Notes: generated by a model not told the origin, from the letters alone. DNA of 64,000 nucleotides from Acidobacteriaceae bacterium (GCA_003134655.1 PLBY01000161.1:230900-294899); one strand, 5' to 3'; positions 32,648-41,301 are shown, numbered from the stretch's first letter. A program made the numbers and translations.

Positions 32648-33114
32648 TCACCTCGTTTTGCACTTTGCGAGGATCAGGGTAATGTCGTCGTGCTGGTCGG
32701 CGGGATTCAGGCTGCGGACTTCCTCGGTGATGCCTTCGAGTGCGAGCTGGCATGGTTGATCACGATGCTGTCGCAGTCTCTCGATTAAACATTCTTCTCC
32801 AAATTCTTTTCCATTGTTATCAGAGCCTTCGGTGATGCCGTCGGTGTAGAGGGCGAGCATGTCTCCCGGGTGGAGCGTGCATTCTCCGGATGGAGGAATT
32901 CCATTCCTTGAAAAGTCCCAGCAGGGTGCCGGTGGAGTCGAGCGTCTGGCAGGTACTGTCGGCTCGCAGGATGAGGCCGGAGAGATGTCCGCAGTTGGCG
33001 TAGCGCAGGCGCTGCGATTGGTCATCATAGACTGCGAAGAAGAGTGAGGCGTCGGCGTTGTCGGTTGTGTTCTCGTAGAACAGGCGGTTCACGGATCGGA
33101 GCAGTCGTATTAGG
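32648..33114 (-). pseudogene. Remnant of a SpoIIE/PP2C-type serine phosphatase
   Basis: The minus strand keeps the C-terminal half of a PPM phosphatase domain in two frames. The first reads LLRSVNRLFYENTTDNADAS, FFAVYDDQSQRLRYANCGHL and STGTLLGLF. After a one-base shift between about 32,880 and 32,930 the other frame gives GECTLHPGDMLALYTDGITE and ADQHDDITLILAKCK, with the late metal-binding Asp residues. The N-terminal half of the domain, with the first metal ligands, is missing, and a repeat element begins at exactly that edge (33,115); another array abuts the stop. It is therefore both truncated and frameshifted. In life it would have been an anti-sigma-pathway phosphatase. Confidence 0.85.
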
Positions 33115-33180
33115 GTAGGGATGCTTCGACTACGAACGACCGTCGCTTCGCGCCGCTCATTCTTCGCTCAGCATGACAAT
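33115..33180. repeat. Composite repeat at the edge of the phosphatase remnant
   Basis: On the minus strand this reads TTGTCATGCTGAGCGAAGAA, then GCGGCGCGAAGCGACGG and TAGTCGAAGCATCCCTAC. It belongs to the same GTCATxCTGAGCGAAG family as 13,436, 41,302 and 44,744. Confidence 0.7.
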
Positions 33181-33210
33181 GGAAAAGGCAAACGGTTCCA
33201 GATAGGCGGA

Positions 33211-33747
33211 CTAGGCTTGGAATTCCGAGGCTTCGGGGAAGCGCAGCTTGCATTTGGCCAAGGCAGTGGTGAGGATTTCCTCGACCTTGGATTCTTCGCA
33301 GTTGCGGGCCATGGCCAGTTCGCTAACTAAGAGGTAGCGGGCGCGCTCGAGCATCTTCTTTTCGCGGAAGGAAAGCGGCTTGGCCTGGTGTAGGGCGATC
33401 AGGCTTTTGAGGACGCTGGCGACTTCGAGGAGCGATCCGGTGCGCATGCGCTCGGAGTTTTCCTTGAAGCGGTCTTTCCAGTCGCCGTTGCTGCCGTTTT
33501 CGCCGACTGAAAGCGCGTCGAGAACTTTCTGGATCTCGCCGTTGCGGACGACGCGGCGCAGGCCGACGCTGCCGGCGTTCTGGCAGGGGACCATCACTTT
33601 GAGGCTGCTGGCTTTGATGTTGAGCAGGTAGAACCTCTCGACCGTCGTACCAATCGAGCGGCTGCTGATTTGTTCAATAACCCCAACCCCATGATTGGGA
33701 TAGACGACCTTATCGCCGATGTGGAAATTCAAGTCCGTACCACTCAT
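33211..33747 (-). CDS. CarD/CdnL-type RNA polymerase-binding regulator
   Basis: The 178-residue product has the CarD_TRCF Tudor-like domain at residues 1-65 (FHIGDKVVYPNHGVGVIEQI, then ERFYLLNIKASSLKVMVP), which binds the RNA polymerase beta subunit, and a helical DNA-binding domain from 70 to 165 (NGDWKDRFKENSERMRTGSL, ALHQAKPLSFREKKMLERAR). In other bacteria CarD/CdnL stabilises open complexes at rRNA and housekeeping promoters. The ATG at 33747 precedes the domain directly; the longer frame above it lacks a start signal. Confidence 0.93.
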   Translation of the reverse strand: MSGTDLNFHIGDKVVYPNHGVGVIEQISSRSIGTTVERFYLLNIKASSLKVMVPCQNAGSVGLRRVVRNGEIQKVLDALSVGENGSNGDWKDRFKENSERMRTGSLLEVASVLKSLIALHQAKPLSFREKKMLERARYLLVSELAMARNCEESKVEEILTTALAKCKLRFPEASEFQA

Positions 33748-33849
33748 ATGTCGGTACCTAAAGGGAAGGCGATGGTTCGTGGGGAAGAAGGTTAACAGTC
33801 CTACAAACATCGTACTCCCCGAGGGGGGCGAAAGCAAGGAGCGTGGCGG

Positions 33850-35154
33850 TCAGGGCCGGAGTTGGAACACTACCCCCAAGCTCGCAGCGCCGTCGACGCC
33901 TCCCCCTGACGCCGTGCCGTACAGGTAGCCTTTGTCGGCCAACAGGTTCCCGAGTGGCCCACAGCCATCAGTCAGCTCGAAGCTGTGCAGGACGGTTTCA
34001 TATCCTGAGGGGGTAAGCTTGAAAACAACGCCGCACCCATTTGCGTAGATCCCGCTGAAACTGCCACCCACGGCGGTGGTGCCATAGAGATTCCCCTTTG
34101 CGTCGCGAACCAGGCTCGCAAACGGGACCGCACCCGCGGCCCCGCTGGGGAAGGCATACAACACAGTCTCGTTGCCAAGTGGGTCGACTTTGAAGACCAC
34201 CCCACATCCAAACCCGTTGCCGAGCTTACAGAACAGGTTGTCGCCGCCGTTGGTGGTGGTGCCGTACAGATTTCCGCCAGGATCGAGGACCAGCCCCGCT
34301 TGAGGGCTTCCGCCATCGGCTGCCTGGGTAAAGGAGTACAAAATAGTCTCGTGGCCCTGCCGGTCGAGTTTGAAGACCGTGCCGCACCCATAGACGCTGA
34401 TATGGCCATAACATCCAGCGCCACCCAATTCGGTGGTGCCGTAAAGATTGCCCGCCGAATCTTGCACCAAAGGTGCCAAGGGATTTGCCCCATCGGGTGG
34501 TCCGGTGAAGGTGTGCAGAACGGTCTCCTGTCCAGCCGGATTCAACTTGAAGACAACCCCGCAACCCACCCCACATAGCGTCCCCACTTGCCCGCCTTGG
34601 GAGGCCGTGCCGTAAAGGTTTCCGCGCGCATCGCGGATCAAGCCTGCCAGCGGGACTCCTCCATCCCCCTGGCCTGTGAAGGTGTACAGGATTGTTTCCG
34701 TACCCTGCGGGCTCAACTTAAAGACCACTCCGCAGCCGATATTGAAATAGCAGCCATTGAGGCCGCCAGAGGTCGTGGTGCCATAGAGGTTGCCCGCGCC
34801 ATCGAGGATCAGACTTCCAGCGGGGTTTGCTCCATCATTCCTGCCAGTGAAGTTGTAGAGGACCTTTTCGCCGCCCCCCGCAGGCAGTTCGTAAACGGTC
34901 CCGAAACCGAAAGTGCCGCCATTGAAAGTGGTCCCGTAGAAGTTGCCTGAGAAATCGACGATCAACCCGTCAAAGGGGGCCGAACCATCGGCCCCGTTCA
35001 TGCCGCTGAAGGAATGAAGTAACGAGAAACTCTGGGCCGCAGCCGGGCGCGCCACCATCAGGGGCAGGACGACAATGCCCAACGCCAGGACAGTGCGCAG
35101 CGCCGCGTTCGCAAAAAACGCCATCCAAGTTTGCCCTGACAATTTGGTTTTCAA
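33850..35154 (-). CDS. GloVer-type tandem-repeat secreted protein, intact
   Basis: The 434-residue product has a signal peptide (residues 1-41, ARPAAA-QS) and seven tandem repeats of about 55 residues, each near LLHSFSG...GADGSAP..GLI.D..GNLYGTT..GG..G.G.VF.L. Repeats 2-6 carry paired Cys (for example GCYFNIGCGVVFKL), absent in the frameshifted relative at 28,033, so disulphides may tie each blade. Regular repeats of this length suggest a beta-propeller or solenoid outside the cell. A choice-of-anchor C-terminus is not evident. The function is unknown; the family is abundant in Acidobacteriota. Confidence 0.88.
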   Translation of the reverse strand: MKTKLSGQTWMAFFANAALRTVLALGIVVLPLMVARPAAAQSFSLLHSFSGMNGADGSAPFDGLIVDFSGNFYGTTFNGGTFGFGTVYELPAGGGEKVLYNFTGRNDGANPAGSLILDGAGNLYGTTTSGGLNGCYFNIGCGVVFKLSPQGTETILYTFTGQGDGGVPLAGLIRDARGNLYGTASQGGQVGTLCGVGCGVVFKLNPAGQETVLHTFTGPPDGANPLAPLVQDSAGNLYGTTELGGAGCYGHISVYGCGTVFKLDRQGHETILYSFTQAADGGSPQAGLVLDPGGNLYGTTTNGGDNLFCKLGNGFGCGVVFKVDPLGNETVLYAFPSGAAGAVPFASLVRDAKGNLYGTTAVGGSFSGIYANGCGVVFKLTPSGYETVLHSFELTDGCGPLGNLLADKGYLYGTASGGGVDGAASLGVVFQLRP

Positions 35155-35321
35155 GAGGTCCTCCTTGAGGAAGCAGCCAAGCTCTGAAGTGACTTTCCCT
35201 GCAGCAGAAGAGATCGATCACGGCAGTCTTTCCTGCGGATGCCATGCTGTCAACGATGAATGTTCTTGCACACCGAACCGGAGTTCAGATCGACAAAGAT
35301 TAGGGCGCATATAATCGAGCA

Positions 35322-35855
35322 GTGGATTTTGACCCGAGAGAACGAATTCCAGGCGAGATAGAGGACGTTCCTTCCCAAGGCACCGGTGGACGTGAGCTTG
35401 CCGAGGGGCGGGTGCTGGGACTCGACGTGGGATCGCGCAGGATTGGGGTGGCGGTATCGGATCCGCTGGGAATTACGGCCCAGGGGCTGGAAACTTTGCA
35501 GCGAACGACTAAGCGCCGAGATTTTGAACACTTGCAGCGGGTGATTCAGGAATATGACGTGCGGGAAATTGTGGTGGGTCTGCCGCTGCGGATGAGTGGG
35601 GCGGAAGGGATTCAGTCAGACAAGATGCAGGTGTTCGCGGAGGAGCTGCGGAAGAGATTTCGGCTGCCGGTGCATCTGTGGGATGAAAGATTGACGTCTG
35701 TGGAAGCGAACCGGCTCTTGCGCGAGGCGGATCTGTCGATCGAGAAGCGGGGGAAGGCGGTGGACCGGATGGCAGCAGTTTTGATTTTGCAGGGATGGAT
35801 GGAACATAGAGCCGGGGCTTCCGGCTTTCGGCTTCCGGCTTCCGGTTCTGAGTGA
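35322..35855 (+). CDS. ruvX: RuvX/YqgF Holliday junction resolvase-like nuclease
   Basis: The 177-residue product has the RNase H-like fold. LGLDVGSRRIGVAVSDP holds the first catalytic Asp (about residue 35), EIVVGLPLRMSG follows, LWDERLTSVEANRLL holds the Glu/Asp pair, and VDRMAAVLILQGWME holds the last Asp. YqgF enzymes process 16S rRNA 5' ends in several bacteria. Two oddities appear. The GTG start lies 6 bases after TATAAT, so the message may be leaderless. The last 13 residues (GASGFRLPASGSE) are encoded by a GCTTCCGG repeat array that overlaps the 3' end. The N-terminal 25 residues are also longer than usual. Confidence 0.92.
   Translation: MDFDPRERIPGEIEDVPSQGTGGRELAEGRVLGLDVGSRRIGVAVSDPLGITAQGLETLQRTTKRRDFEHLQRVIQEYDVREIVVGLPLRMSGAEGIQSDKMQVFAEELRKRFRLPVHLWDERLTSVEANRLLREADLSIEKRGKAVDRMAAVLILQGWMEHRAGASGFRLPASGSE
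35816..35845 (+). repeat. GCTTCCGG array, left arm of an inverted pair
   Basis: Thirty bases made of GGCTTCCGG/GGCTTTCGG units inside the 3' end of ruvX. It matches the reverse complement of 36384-36413 at 28 of 30 positions. Confidence 0.9.
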
Positions 35856-35997
35856 GTGTTTTCTCGAAGTCCTTCCGTTCCCAAAAAGGGTTCCCATCAT
35901 TCTCTTTTCGAGTGATTTGTGACACCGGTCACAAACTTTTGTGGATGCTTTTGTGCCAACCTCATTTGTCTCGATGCAGCAAGACAGGAGGATGCTC

Positions 35998-36366
35998 ATG
36001 AGCGGCACTTTCAGGGACTTGGAAGTGTGGAAGGCGGCGATGGAGCTTGCGGTGCAAGTCTATCGACTTACGACACGGTTTCCGAAGGAAGAGAGATACG
36101 GCTTGACGAGCCAAATGCGTCGGGCCGCTGTTTCCGTTCCGAGCAATATTGCGGAAGGGAAAGGCCGCGCGTCCGACAAAGAACTCATCCAGTTTCTATG
36201 CCACTCGAGAGGGTCACTTTTCGAGATAGAAACTCAACTTACAATCGGAGAGCAACTGGGCTATTCCACAACGGAAGACTGCAATGTGATCCGGCAGGAG
36301 ACCGCTCGAATCGGTCAGATGATCAACGGATTGATCAGATCAGTCCGTCCCGCCTCGGCAGCTTGA
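35998..36366 (+). CDS. Four-helix-bundle protein (23S rRNA intervening-sequence family)
   Basis: The 122-residue product is a complete S23/IVS-type protein: FRDLEVWKAAMELAVQVYRL, FPKEERYGLTSQMRRAAVSV, PSNIAEGKGR, then LCHSRGSLFEIETQL and the final helix. The ATG at 35998 follows AGGAGG by 6 bases. Members are encoded inside 23S rRNA genes of spirochaetes and elsewhere as free genes of unknown role, often patchily distributed. Here it stands between ruvX and mltG, which usually neighbour each other, and is flanked by near-identical GCTTCCGG arrays in inverted orientation, which suggests insertion as a cassette. Confidence 0.9.
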   Translation: MSGTFRDLEVWKAAMELAVQVYRLTTRFPKEERYGLTSQMRRAAVSVPSNIAEGKGRASDKELIQFLCHSRGSLFEIETQLTIGEQLGYSTTEDCNVIRQETARIGQMINGLIRSVRPASAA

Positions 36367-36383
36367 GGTGCTTTGAAGCAGTT

Positions 36384-36413
36384 CCGGAAGCCGAAAGCCG
36401 GAAGCCGGAAGCC
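36384..36413 (-). repeat. GCTTCCGG array, right arm of an inverted pair
   Basis: Thirty bases of CCGGAAGCC/CCGAAAGCC units, inverted relative to 35816-35845, with three bases between it and the mltG stop codon. Confidence 0.9.
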
Positions 36414-36415
36414 GA

Positions 36416-37483
36416 CTAGTGCCCGCGCATGGCTTTGCGGTACGCCGCCACATTCTTATTGTGTTCTTCCATGGTGCGGGCGAAGCGGTGGTGGCCTTGG
36501 GCGTCGGCGACGAAATAGTAGTAGTCGCTTTGGGCGGGGTGCATGGCGGCTTCGAGGGAGCTGCGTCCGGGATTGCCGATGGGGCCGGGGGGCAGGCCGG
36601 CGTTTCGATATGTGTTGTAGGGGGAATGGAACTGCATGTCCGCGTGATGCAGCGCGCCCTGGTACGTCCCAGCCAGAAGTTCTGCGTAGATGATGCTGGG
36701 GTCGGCGTCGAGGGCGATCCCTTTGTTCAAGCGGTTGTAGTAGACGCTGGCGACCATCGGGCGTTCCTCGGCCACGGCGGTTTCCTTTTCGACGATCGAG
36801 GCCATGATCACGGTGCGCTCGACATCGTTCGGAGCTTCAGGAGATGCTCCCGCTTGAGGCGCGACGGGGTCCCCCACCACTCTCAACCTGGCCTGTGTCG
36901 AGTTACCCGTGGACGAGATCAGGCTGATCTGGTGCGCGACTTGCCGGAACTGCTTGACCATGGCTGCCGCCATGTCGTGCATGGTCATCATGCGGGAGAA
37001 TTCGTAGGTGTCTGGGAAGAGATAGCCCTCGAGGGAGCGCGCCCCGGGAGCGATGTCAGCAATCAGAGCCGTGTCGGACTGGGCTACTTTCAGGAAGTCG
37101 TCAGCGTGCCCTAGGCCCGCGGCTTCGACGGAGCGCGCGATGTCGAACATGGTGTAGCCCTCGGGCACGACCACGGTATGGAAGTAGACATCGCCGCGGC
37201 GGAGGCGATTCTGAATGTCGATGATGTTCGCCGGCTTATCGAACAGGTATTCGCCGGCCTTGAGGGAACGGTCGTGATGGTAGTAGTGCCAGAGTACGAA
37301 GGCTTCCTCACTGCGAATGATGCCGGCGCTTTTAAGTTCAGCGGCGATGCGGTGCGTGGAATATCCGGGGTGCAGCAGGACGAACACCTGCCCGGAAGGC
37401 TCGGTGGGCGTCAAGACAGCCCAGGCCAACCATCCGGCGGTTCCCAAAACTGCGACGAAAATGAGCCAAATGATCTTACGCAT
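36416..37483 (-). CDS. mltG: Endolytic transglycosylase MltG
   Basis: The 355-residue YceG-like enzyme has an N-terminal membrane anchor (residues 3-22), a LysM-like subdomain (30-110) and the catalytic domain (about 150-350) with Glu in IMASIVEKETAVAEERPMVA and the signature SVYYNRLNKGIALDADPSII. It cuts nascent glycan strands at the inner membrane and sets their length. YNTYRNAGLPPGPIGNPGRS is also fully conserved. Residues 225-240 contain an unusual Ala/Pro/Gly-rich insertion (APQAGASPEAPND). It is convergent with ruvX, which in related genomes often lies next to it. Confidence 0.94.
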   Translation of the reverse strand: MRKIIWLIFVAVLGTAGWLAWAVLTPTEPSGQVFVLLHPGYSTHRIAAELKSAGIIRSEEAFVLWHYYHHDRSLKAGEYLFDKPANIIDIQNRLRRGDVYFHTVVVPEGYTMFDIARSVEAAGLGHADDFLKVAQSDTALIADIAPGARSLEGYLFPDTYEFSRMMTMHDMAAAMVKQFRQVAHQISLISSTGNSTQARLRVVGDPVAPQAGASPEAPNDVERTVIMASIVEKETAVAEERPMVASVYYNRLNKGIALDADPSIIYAELLAGTYQGALHHADMQFHSPYNTYRNAGLPPGPIGNPGRSSLEAAMHPAQSDYYYFVADAQGHHRFARTMEEHNKNVAAYRKAMRGH

Positions 37484-37826
37484 CGCTGATCACGAAGTGT
37501 TTTTTCAGGATACGACAGTCCCCAGTTTAGATGACGGTTTACCGGATCGCGACCTCACGATGGTGCGACCGCCTTTCGTAAGCGGGCGGTACATCCTAGA
37601 ATCGGAAAAAACCTGGCTGCCGAGGGACAGAGCGGTTTATGGGCTCGCGGGGAGTTTGCCATTACAGAGCCTGCCAAACGAGCAAGCCAGAGGCTTTCGC
37701 CGTGTCTTCGCTTGCCTCATTCGCCAATACAATGGCACCAGTGCACTTATAAAAGCGTCCTACCCAGCTTTTGCGACCTTTCCGGGGCTGTATACTCAAA
37801 TGGTTGAGAGGCATTCCTATATCTTG
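37484..37826. other. Upstream region of the lipoprotein gene, no gene seen
   Basis: This 343-base gap between divergent mltG and the lipoprotein gene must hold both promoters. A GACCGCC...GGCGGT inverted repeat stands near 37,568-37,592. The lipoprotein frame is open through the gap, but its composition there is not protein-like. Confidence 0.4.
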
Positions 37827-38753
37827 ATGAGACGTAGTTCGTCCTTTTTAACTGTACCCTTGTTTCTTGCCGTGCTGTCGACGACGGGCTGCGGACTATG
37901 GCTCCGCAAGCGTCCGGTTGAAGATCAGTATTCAAAAGCCGCGCTGAAGGAGTCCACGCAGCAGGCGCTGATCGACAGCATTAATGAGCAGGCCGAAGCC
38001 ATCCACTCGCTGAAGGCGACGGTGGATATTGACAGCTCCGTTGGGGGGATGAAGAAAGGGCAGGTCACCGACTACAAAGAGATTCGCGGCATTGTGTTGG
38101 CGCGGAAGCCGGATGCGCTGCACATGATCGGGTTGATGCCGATCGTGCGCACCACGGCTTTTGATATGGTCAGCGATGGCCAGGACTTCAAGCTGTGGAT
38201 TCCGCCGAGGAACAAGTTCGTAATCGGCAAGAACGACGTGGCGACACCCAACACCGACCAGCCGATGGAGAACATCCGCCCCCAGAATATCTACGAGGCG
38301 CTGCTGATCCGCCACATCGATCGCGACGAGATCGCGGTGCTCGAGAATGACTATGAAATACTCCACGACTCCAAAGGTCATCGAATCCTGCAGGAAGACT
38401 ACGAACTGACCATCATCCAGAAGTACCAGGAGGGCTGGAGGCTGGCGCGCAAGATCATTTTTGGGCGAACGGATCTGAAGCCACACCGGCAGTACATCTA
38501 CAGCGAGGATGGCAGAGTGGCTACGGATGCCCGCTACGCGGAATACAAGGATTTCGGCGGGTTCAGCTTTCCCTCGCGGATCGAGATATTCCGGCCGCAA
38601 GAGGAGTATGACATCACACTGAACATGCTGAAGGTGGACATCAACAAGCCGCTGACAGATGAACAGTTCGTGTTGGAGCAGCCGTCGGGAGCAGTGGTGA
38701 TACATCTGGACCGGCCGCAGTCGAGCCTGGCGATGCCGCTGGAGAAGAAGTAA
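37827..38753 (+). CDS. DUF4292-like lipoprotein
   Basis: The 308-residue product has a lipoprotein signal (MRRSSSFLTVPLFLAVLSTT then GC, Cys about residue 23). The mature domain resembles LolA/LolB-like DUF4292 proteins: INEQAEAIHSLKATVDIDSS, then GIVLARKPDALHMIGLMPIV, TAFDMVSDGQDFKLWIPPRN and the final strands GGFSFPSRIEIFRPQEEYDI. A role in outer-membrane lipid or lipoprotein handling is plausible. The ATG at 37827 has a poor ribosome site; an in-frame ATG at 37800 is the alternative. An FtsX-type permease gene follows 143 bases later in the same direction. Confidence 0.8.
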   Translation: MRRSSSFLTVPLFLAVLSTTGCGLWLRKRPVEDQYSKAALKESTQQALIDSINEQAEAIHSLKATVDIDSSVGGMKKGQVTDYKEIRGIVLARKPDALHMIGLMPIVRTTAFDMVSDGQDFKLWIPPRNKFVIGKNDVATPNTDQPMENIRPQNIYEALLIRHIDRDEIAVLENDYEILHDSKGHRILQEDYELTIIQKYQEGWRLARKIIFGRTDLKPHRQYIYSEDGRVATDARYAEYKDFGGFSFPSRIEIFRPQEEYDITLNMLKVDINKPLTDEQFVLEQPSGAVVIHLDRPQSSLAMPLEKK

Positions 38754-38755
38754 GT

Positions 38756-38789
38756 CCAGTACTCGGTACCCAGTACTCAGTACTCAGTG
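38756..38789. repeat. TACTCAG tandem array
   Basis: Four near-copies of AGTACTCGGTACCCAGTACT-type 7-8 base units follow the lipoprotein stop. The same array stands after rpsB (42,989). Confidence 0.85.
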
Positions 38790-38896
38790 CCCGGGTTGAG
38801 TGGCTCAATTGCAGCACTCGGTGGCTGCGCAGCCTGAAAGTCAAATCCCCACGCTCTCGCGAAAGCGCGAGAAGGGTGGGGCACCCAGCTATACAT

Positions 38897-40000
38897 ATGA
38901 TGAACAAAATGGTGGTTGCCAACCTGGTGCATCGGCCTACGCGATCGTTTATCGCGATGAGCGCGATTGCGCTGGAGGTCACCATGATCTTGATGGTGGT
39001 GGCGCTGTTCTATGGATTGCTGAACGGGTCTAAGAAAAGCCAGCTGGGTGTTGGAGCAGATTTAATGGTCATGCCGCCGGGGGCGGCAGGGATCATCGGT
39101 CTGTCCGGAGCGCCCATCCCGATCAAGGTGGGAGATATTCTGAGGCGCGTGCCGCACGTGGTGTCGGCGGTACCGGCAGTCTGGTGGTTCACGCAGAAGC
39201 CGCTGGAGATCATTTACGGCATTGACCTGGCCAGCTATGACACGCTTCCTCCGAAGTTCCGCTACCTATCCGGTGGACCGTTTCAGGGGCCCTATGACGT
39301 GATCGTGGACGACTACTTTGCCGGGATGTACCACATGAAGGTGGGCGACAAGATTGAGATCCTGGACCACGAGTTTCGCATCTCGGGGATCGTTCCGCAT
39401 GGAAAGGGCTGCCGCAAGTGTCTGCCGCTGGAAACGATGCAGGACCTGGTCAGCGCAGAGGGACGGGCATCGGTCTTTTATCTCAAACTGGATGACCTTG
39501 CGAATGCCGATGCGGTAGAAAAGTCGATCCAGCAGATACCGGGGATGGAAAAGTATTCCGTGCGTTCCATGCCGGAATATCTATCGACGATGACGCCCGA
39601 TAATCTTCCTGGGTTTGATCTCGCGATTAAGGTCGTGATTGGCGTGGCGGTGGTGGTCGGCTTTTTGGTGATCTTCCAGTCGATGTACACGGCTGTAATG
39701 GAGAGGACGCGCGAGATCGGAATTTTGAAGTCGATGGGCGCGTCGAAGTGGTACATCGTCAATGTGGTGCTGCGGGAAACTGTGCTGCTGGCGATTGCGG
39801 GGATTGTTGGGGGGATCATCATTAGCTTGGTAACCCGCCGTGTGATCATGTTCGAAAAGCCCGTGCTGGATCTGTTCTGGAGCAACGAGTGGGCGCTGCG
39901 AGCTTCGCTGATTGCGGTGGTGGGTGCGCTGGCGGGAGCTTTGTATCCGGCGTTCAAGGCTGCGCAACGCGATCCGATTGACGCGTTAGCGTACGAATAA
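38897..40000 (+). CDS. FtsX/MacB-type ABC transporter permease
   Basis: The 367-residue protein has one N-terminal membrane helix (about 20-42), a periplasmic MacB-core-like domain (50-235: GADLMVMPPGAAGIIGLSGA, GKGCRKCLPLETMQDLVSAE) and three helices of the FtsX domain (about 245-365: VVVGFLVIFQSMYTAVMERT, REIGILKSMGASKWYIVNVV). The REIGxLKSMGA cytoplasmic motif is diagnostic. Such permeases work with a LolD/MacB-type ATPase for lipoprotein release or mechanotransduction; none is encoded in this window nearby. Neighbouring a DUF4292 lipoprotein suggests an envelope lipid-export role. Start uncertain between ATG 38897 and 38900. Confidence 0.88.
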   Translation: MMNKMVVANLVHRPTRSFIAMSAIALEVTMILMVVALFYGLLNGSKKSQLGVGADLMVMPPGAAGIIGLSGAPIPIKVGDILRRVPHVVSAVPAVWWFTQKPLEIIYGIDLASYDTLPPKFRYLSGGPFQGPYDVIVDDYFAGMYHMKVGDKIEILDHEFRISGIVPHGKGCRKCLPLETMQDLVSAEGRASVFYLKLDDLANADAVEKSIQQIPGMEKYSVRSMPEYLSTMTPDNLPGFDLAIKVVIGVAVVVGFLVIFQSMYTAVMERTREIGILKSMGASKWYIVNVVLRETVLLAIAGIVGGIIISLVTRRVIMFEKPVLDLFWSNEWALRASLIAVVGALAGALYPAFKAAQRDPIDALAYE

Positions 40001-40114
40001 GGAAAGTTCATCTTAGCGCAGGCGGCGAGGGCGAGACGCCCTCGCGACAGCCGGCAGGATGCCGGCGCCACTGAGCTAACCCGTCTCGCCCCTGGCCTTA
40101 GTTAATCTGGTCTG

Positions 40115-40636
40115 CTACCTTCCCATGTACTGCACGTGGACATAGGTGCCGAGCCTGACGTTGTAGGCGAGGTACCAGCCGTCGTGGTCGGGGTCATCGT
40201 AAATCACGACGTCATCGCTGTCCCAGAGCCAGTCGTTGCAGTAGGCAAGGTCAAAGGCGCCAACGCCGAAGTAGAAGCCGCCAAACCAGAAGCGGTTGGG
40301 GCCGCCTCCGCCGAGTCGCCAGATGTGACCGCGGCCGATGCCGCCGGTGAAGCGGCCATGCTCCCAAGGATGATCCAGATGGAATCGGACTTCGTCGTGC
40401 CCGTAGTCGTGTCCGATCCATTGGCCGTTGTGGTGGACGTGGGGAGCTTCGGGATGGCCTTCATGGTCGCGATAGGTAGCAGGCGGAGGCGCCCCGTGCG
40501 GTGCGCCGTGAGACGGAGGGGGGCCGTGGTGGGGAACGTAACCGTGCCCGACAGGGCTTTGATGGTTATTGTGCTGCGCCAAGACCGGGAGTGAAGCAAT
40601 CGCAATTACTGCCAAGAGTCTGGGGAAAAGTCTCAT
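40115..40636 (-). CDS. His/Gly/Pro-rich secreted protein
   Basis: The 173-residue product has a signal peptide (residues 1-20, VLA-QH), a His-Pro-Gly-rich stretch (residues 21-75, about 14 histidines), then a compact aromatic domain ([60 protein letters not shown]). GGAGG lies 6 bases before the ATG at 40636; a closer upstream ATG would leave no spacing. The His-rich segment could bind metals in the periplasm. I do not recognise a named family. Divergent from rplM. Confidence 0.75.
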   Translation of the reverse strand: MRLFPRLLAVIAIASLPVLAQHNNHQSPVGHGYVPHHGPPPSHGAPHGAPPPATYRDHEGHPEAPHVHHNGQWIGHDYGHDEVRFHLDHPWEHGRFTGGIGRGHIWRLGGGGPNRFWFGGFYFGVGAFDLAYCNDWLWDSDDVVIYDDPDHDGWYLAYNVRLGTYVHVQYMGR

Positions 40637-40688
40637 AAGCATCCTCCGACGGTTACCTTAACATTGCTGGTTTCGAAGTAACACAGCG

Positions 40689-40718
40689 TTGACAATTCTT
40701 TGCACGTTACGCTATCTT
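40689..40718 (+). promoter_or_regulatory. Sigma-70-like promoter of rplM
   Basis: A perfect -35 TTGACA (40689-40694), an 18-bp spacer and TATCTT (40713-40718) lie upstream of rplM and predict a leader of about 100 bases. Long leaders are common for ribosomal protein operons. Confidence 0.65.
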
Positions 40719-40826
40719 AAACACTTGGTAGTCGTGTGGTTGCCCGCCTGATGGTCCTGGCGTCCTCGCCGGGGAATCAACGAGCGGTCTTCTTTCGCAG
40801 CTTTTATTCAATCTGGGAGAACTCTG

Positions 40827-41294
40827 ATGTCAACCTATTTCCCCAAAGAGGGGGAAATTGTGCGCAAGTGGTACGTCGTGGATGCGGACGGGCAGACGCT
40901 CGGACGCCTGGCTTCGCAAGTGGCGCGCATCCTCATGGGCAAAGAAAACCCGCAATATACGCCGTTTCTCGATACCGGTGATCATGTCATCGTGATCAAC
41001 GCCGAGAAGATTCGAACGACTGGTGTGAAAGCCGAGCAGAAGCAGTATCACCACTACACGGGTTATCCGGGTGGTCTGCGCACGGAAGATTTCAAGAATC
41101 GGATGATTCGCCGACCGGAAGCGGTGATTGAAGCCGCCGTGAAGCGCATGCTGCCGAAGAACAAGCTGGCGGCGCACATGCTTTCGAAGCTGAACGTGTA
41201 CAAGGGCGACAAGCATCCGCACCAGGCGCAGAAGCCGCAGGATTTGAAGCTGGAAGTGCGCGAGTACAAGGCGCGCAAAGTAGCAGTTTCGTAA
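40827..41294 (+). CDS. rplM: 50S ribosomal protein L13
   Basis: The 155-residue product matches bacterial L13 throughout: [60 protein letters not shown] and [20 protein letters not shown]. Length is slightly above the usual 142 because of a C-terminal tail. It nucleates early assembly of the large subunit. GGGAGAAC precedes the ATG. It pairs with rpsI as in nearly all bacteria, but the 125-base gap to rpsI holds two repeats. Confidence 0.98.
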   Translation: MSTYFPKEGEIVRKWYVVDADGQTLGRLASQVARILMGKENPQYTPFLDTGDHVIVINAEKIRTTGVKAEQKQYHHYTGYPGGLRTEDFKNRMIRRPEAVIEAAVKRMLPKNKLAAHMLSKLNVYKGDKHPHQAQKPQDLKLEVREYKARKVAVS

Positions 41295-41301
41295 TTCCCG
41301 A

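Noticed and set aside
37317-37826. N-terminal extension of the lipoprotein upstream of 37827
   Set aside because: It would bury the lipobox more than 150 residues inside the protein and overlaps mltG on the other strand.
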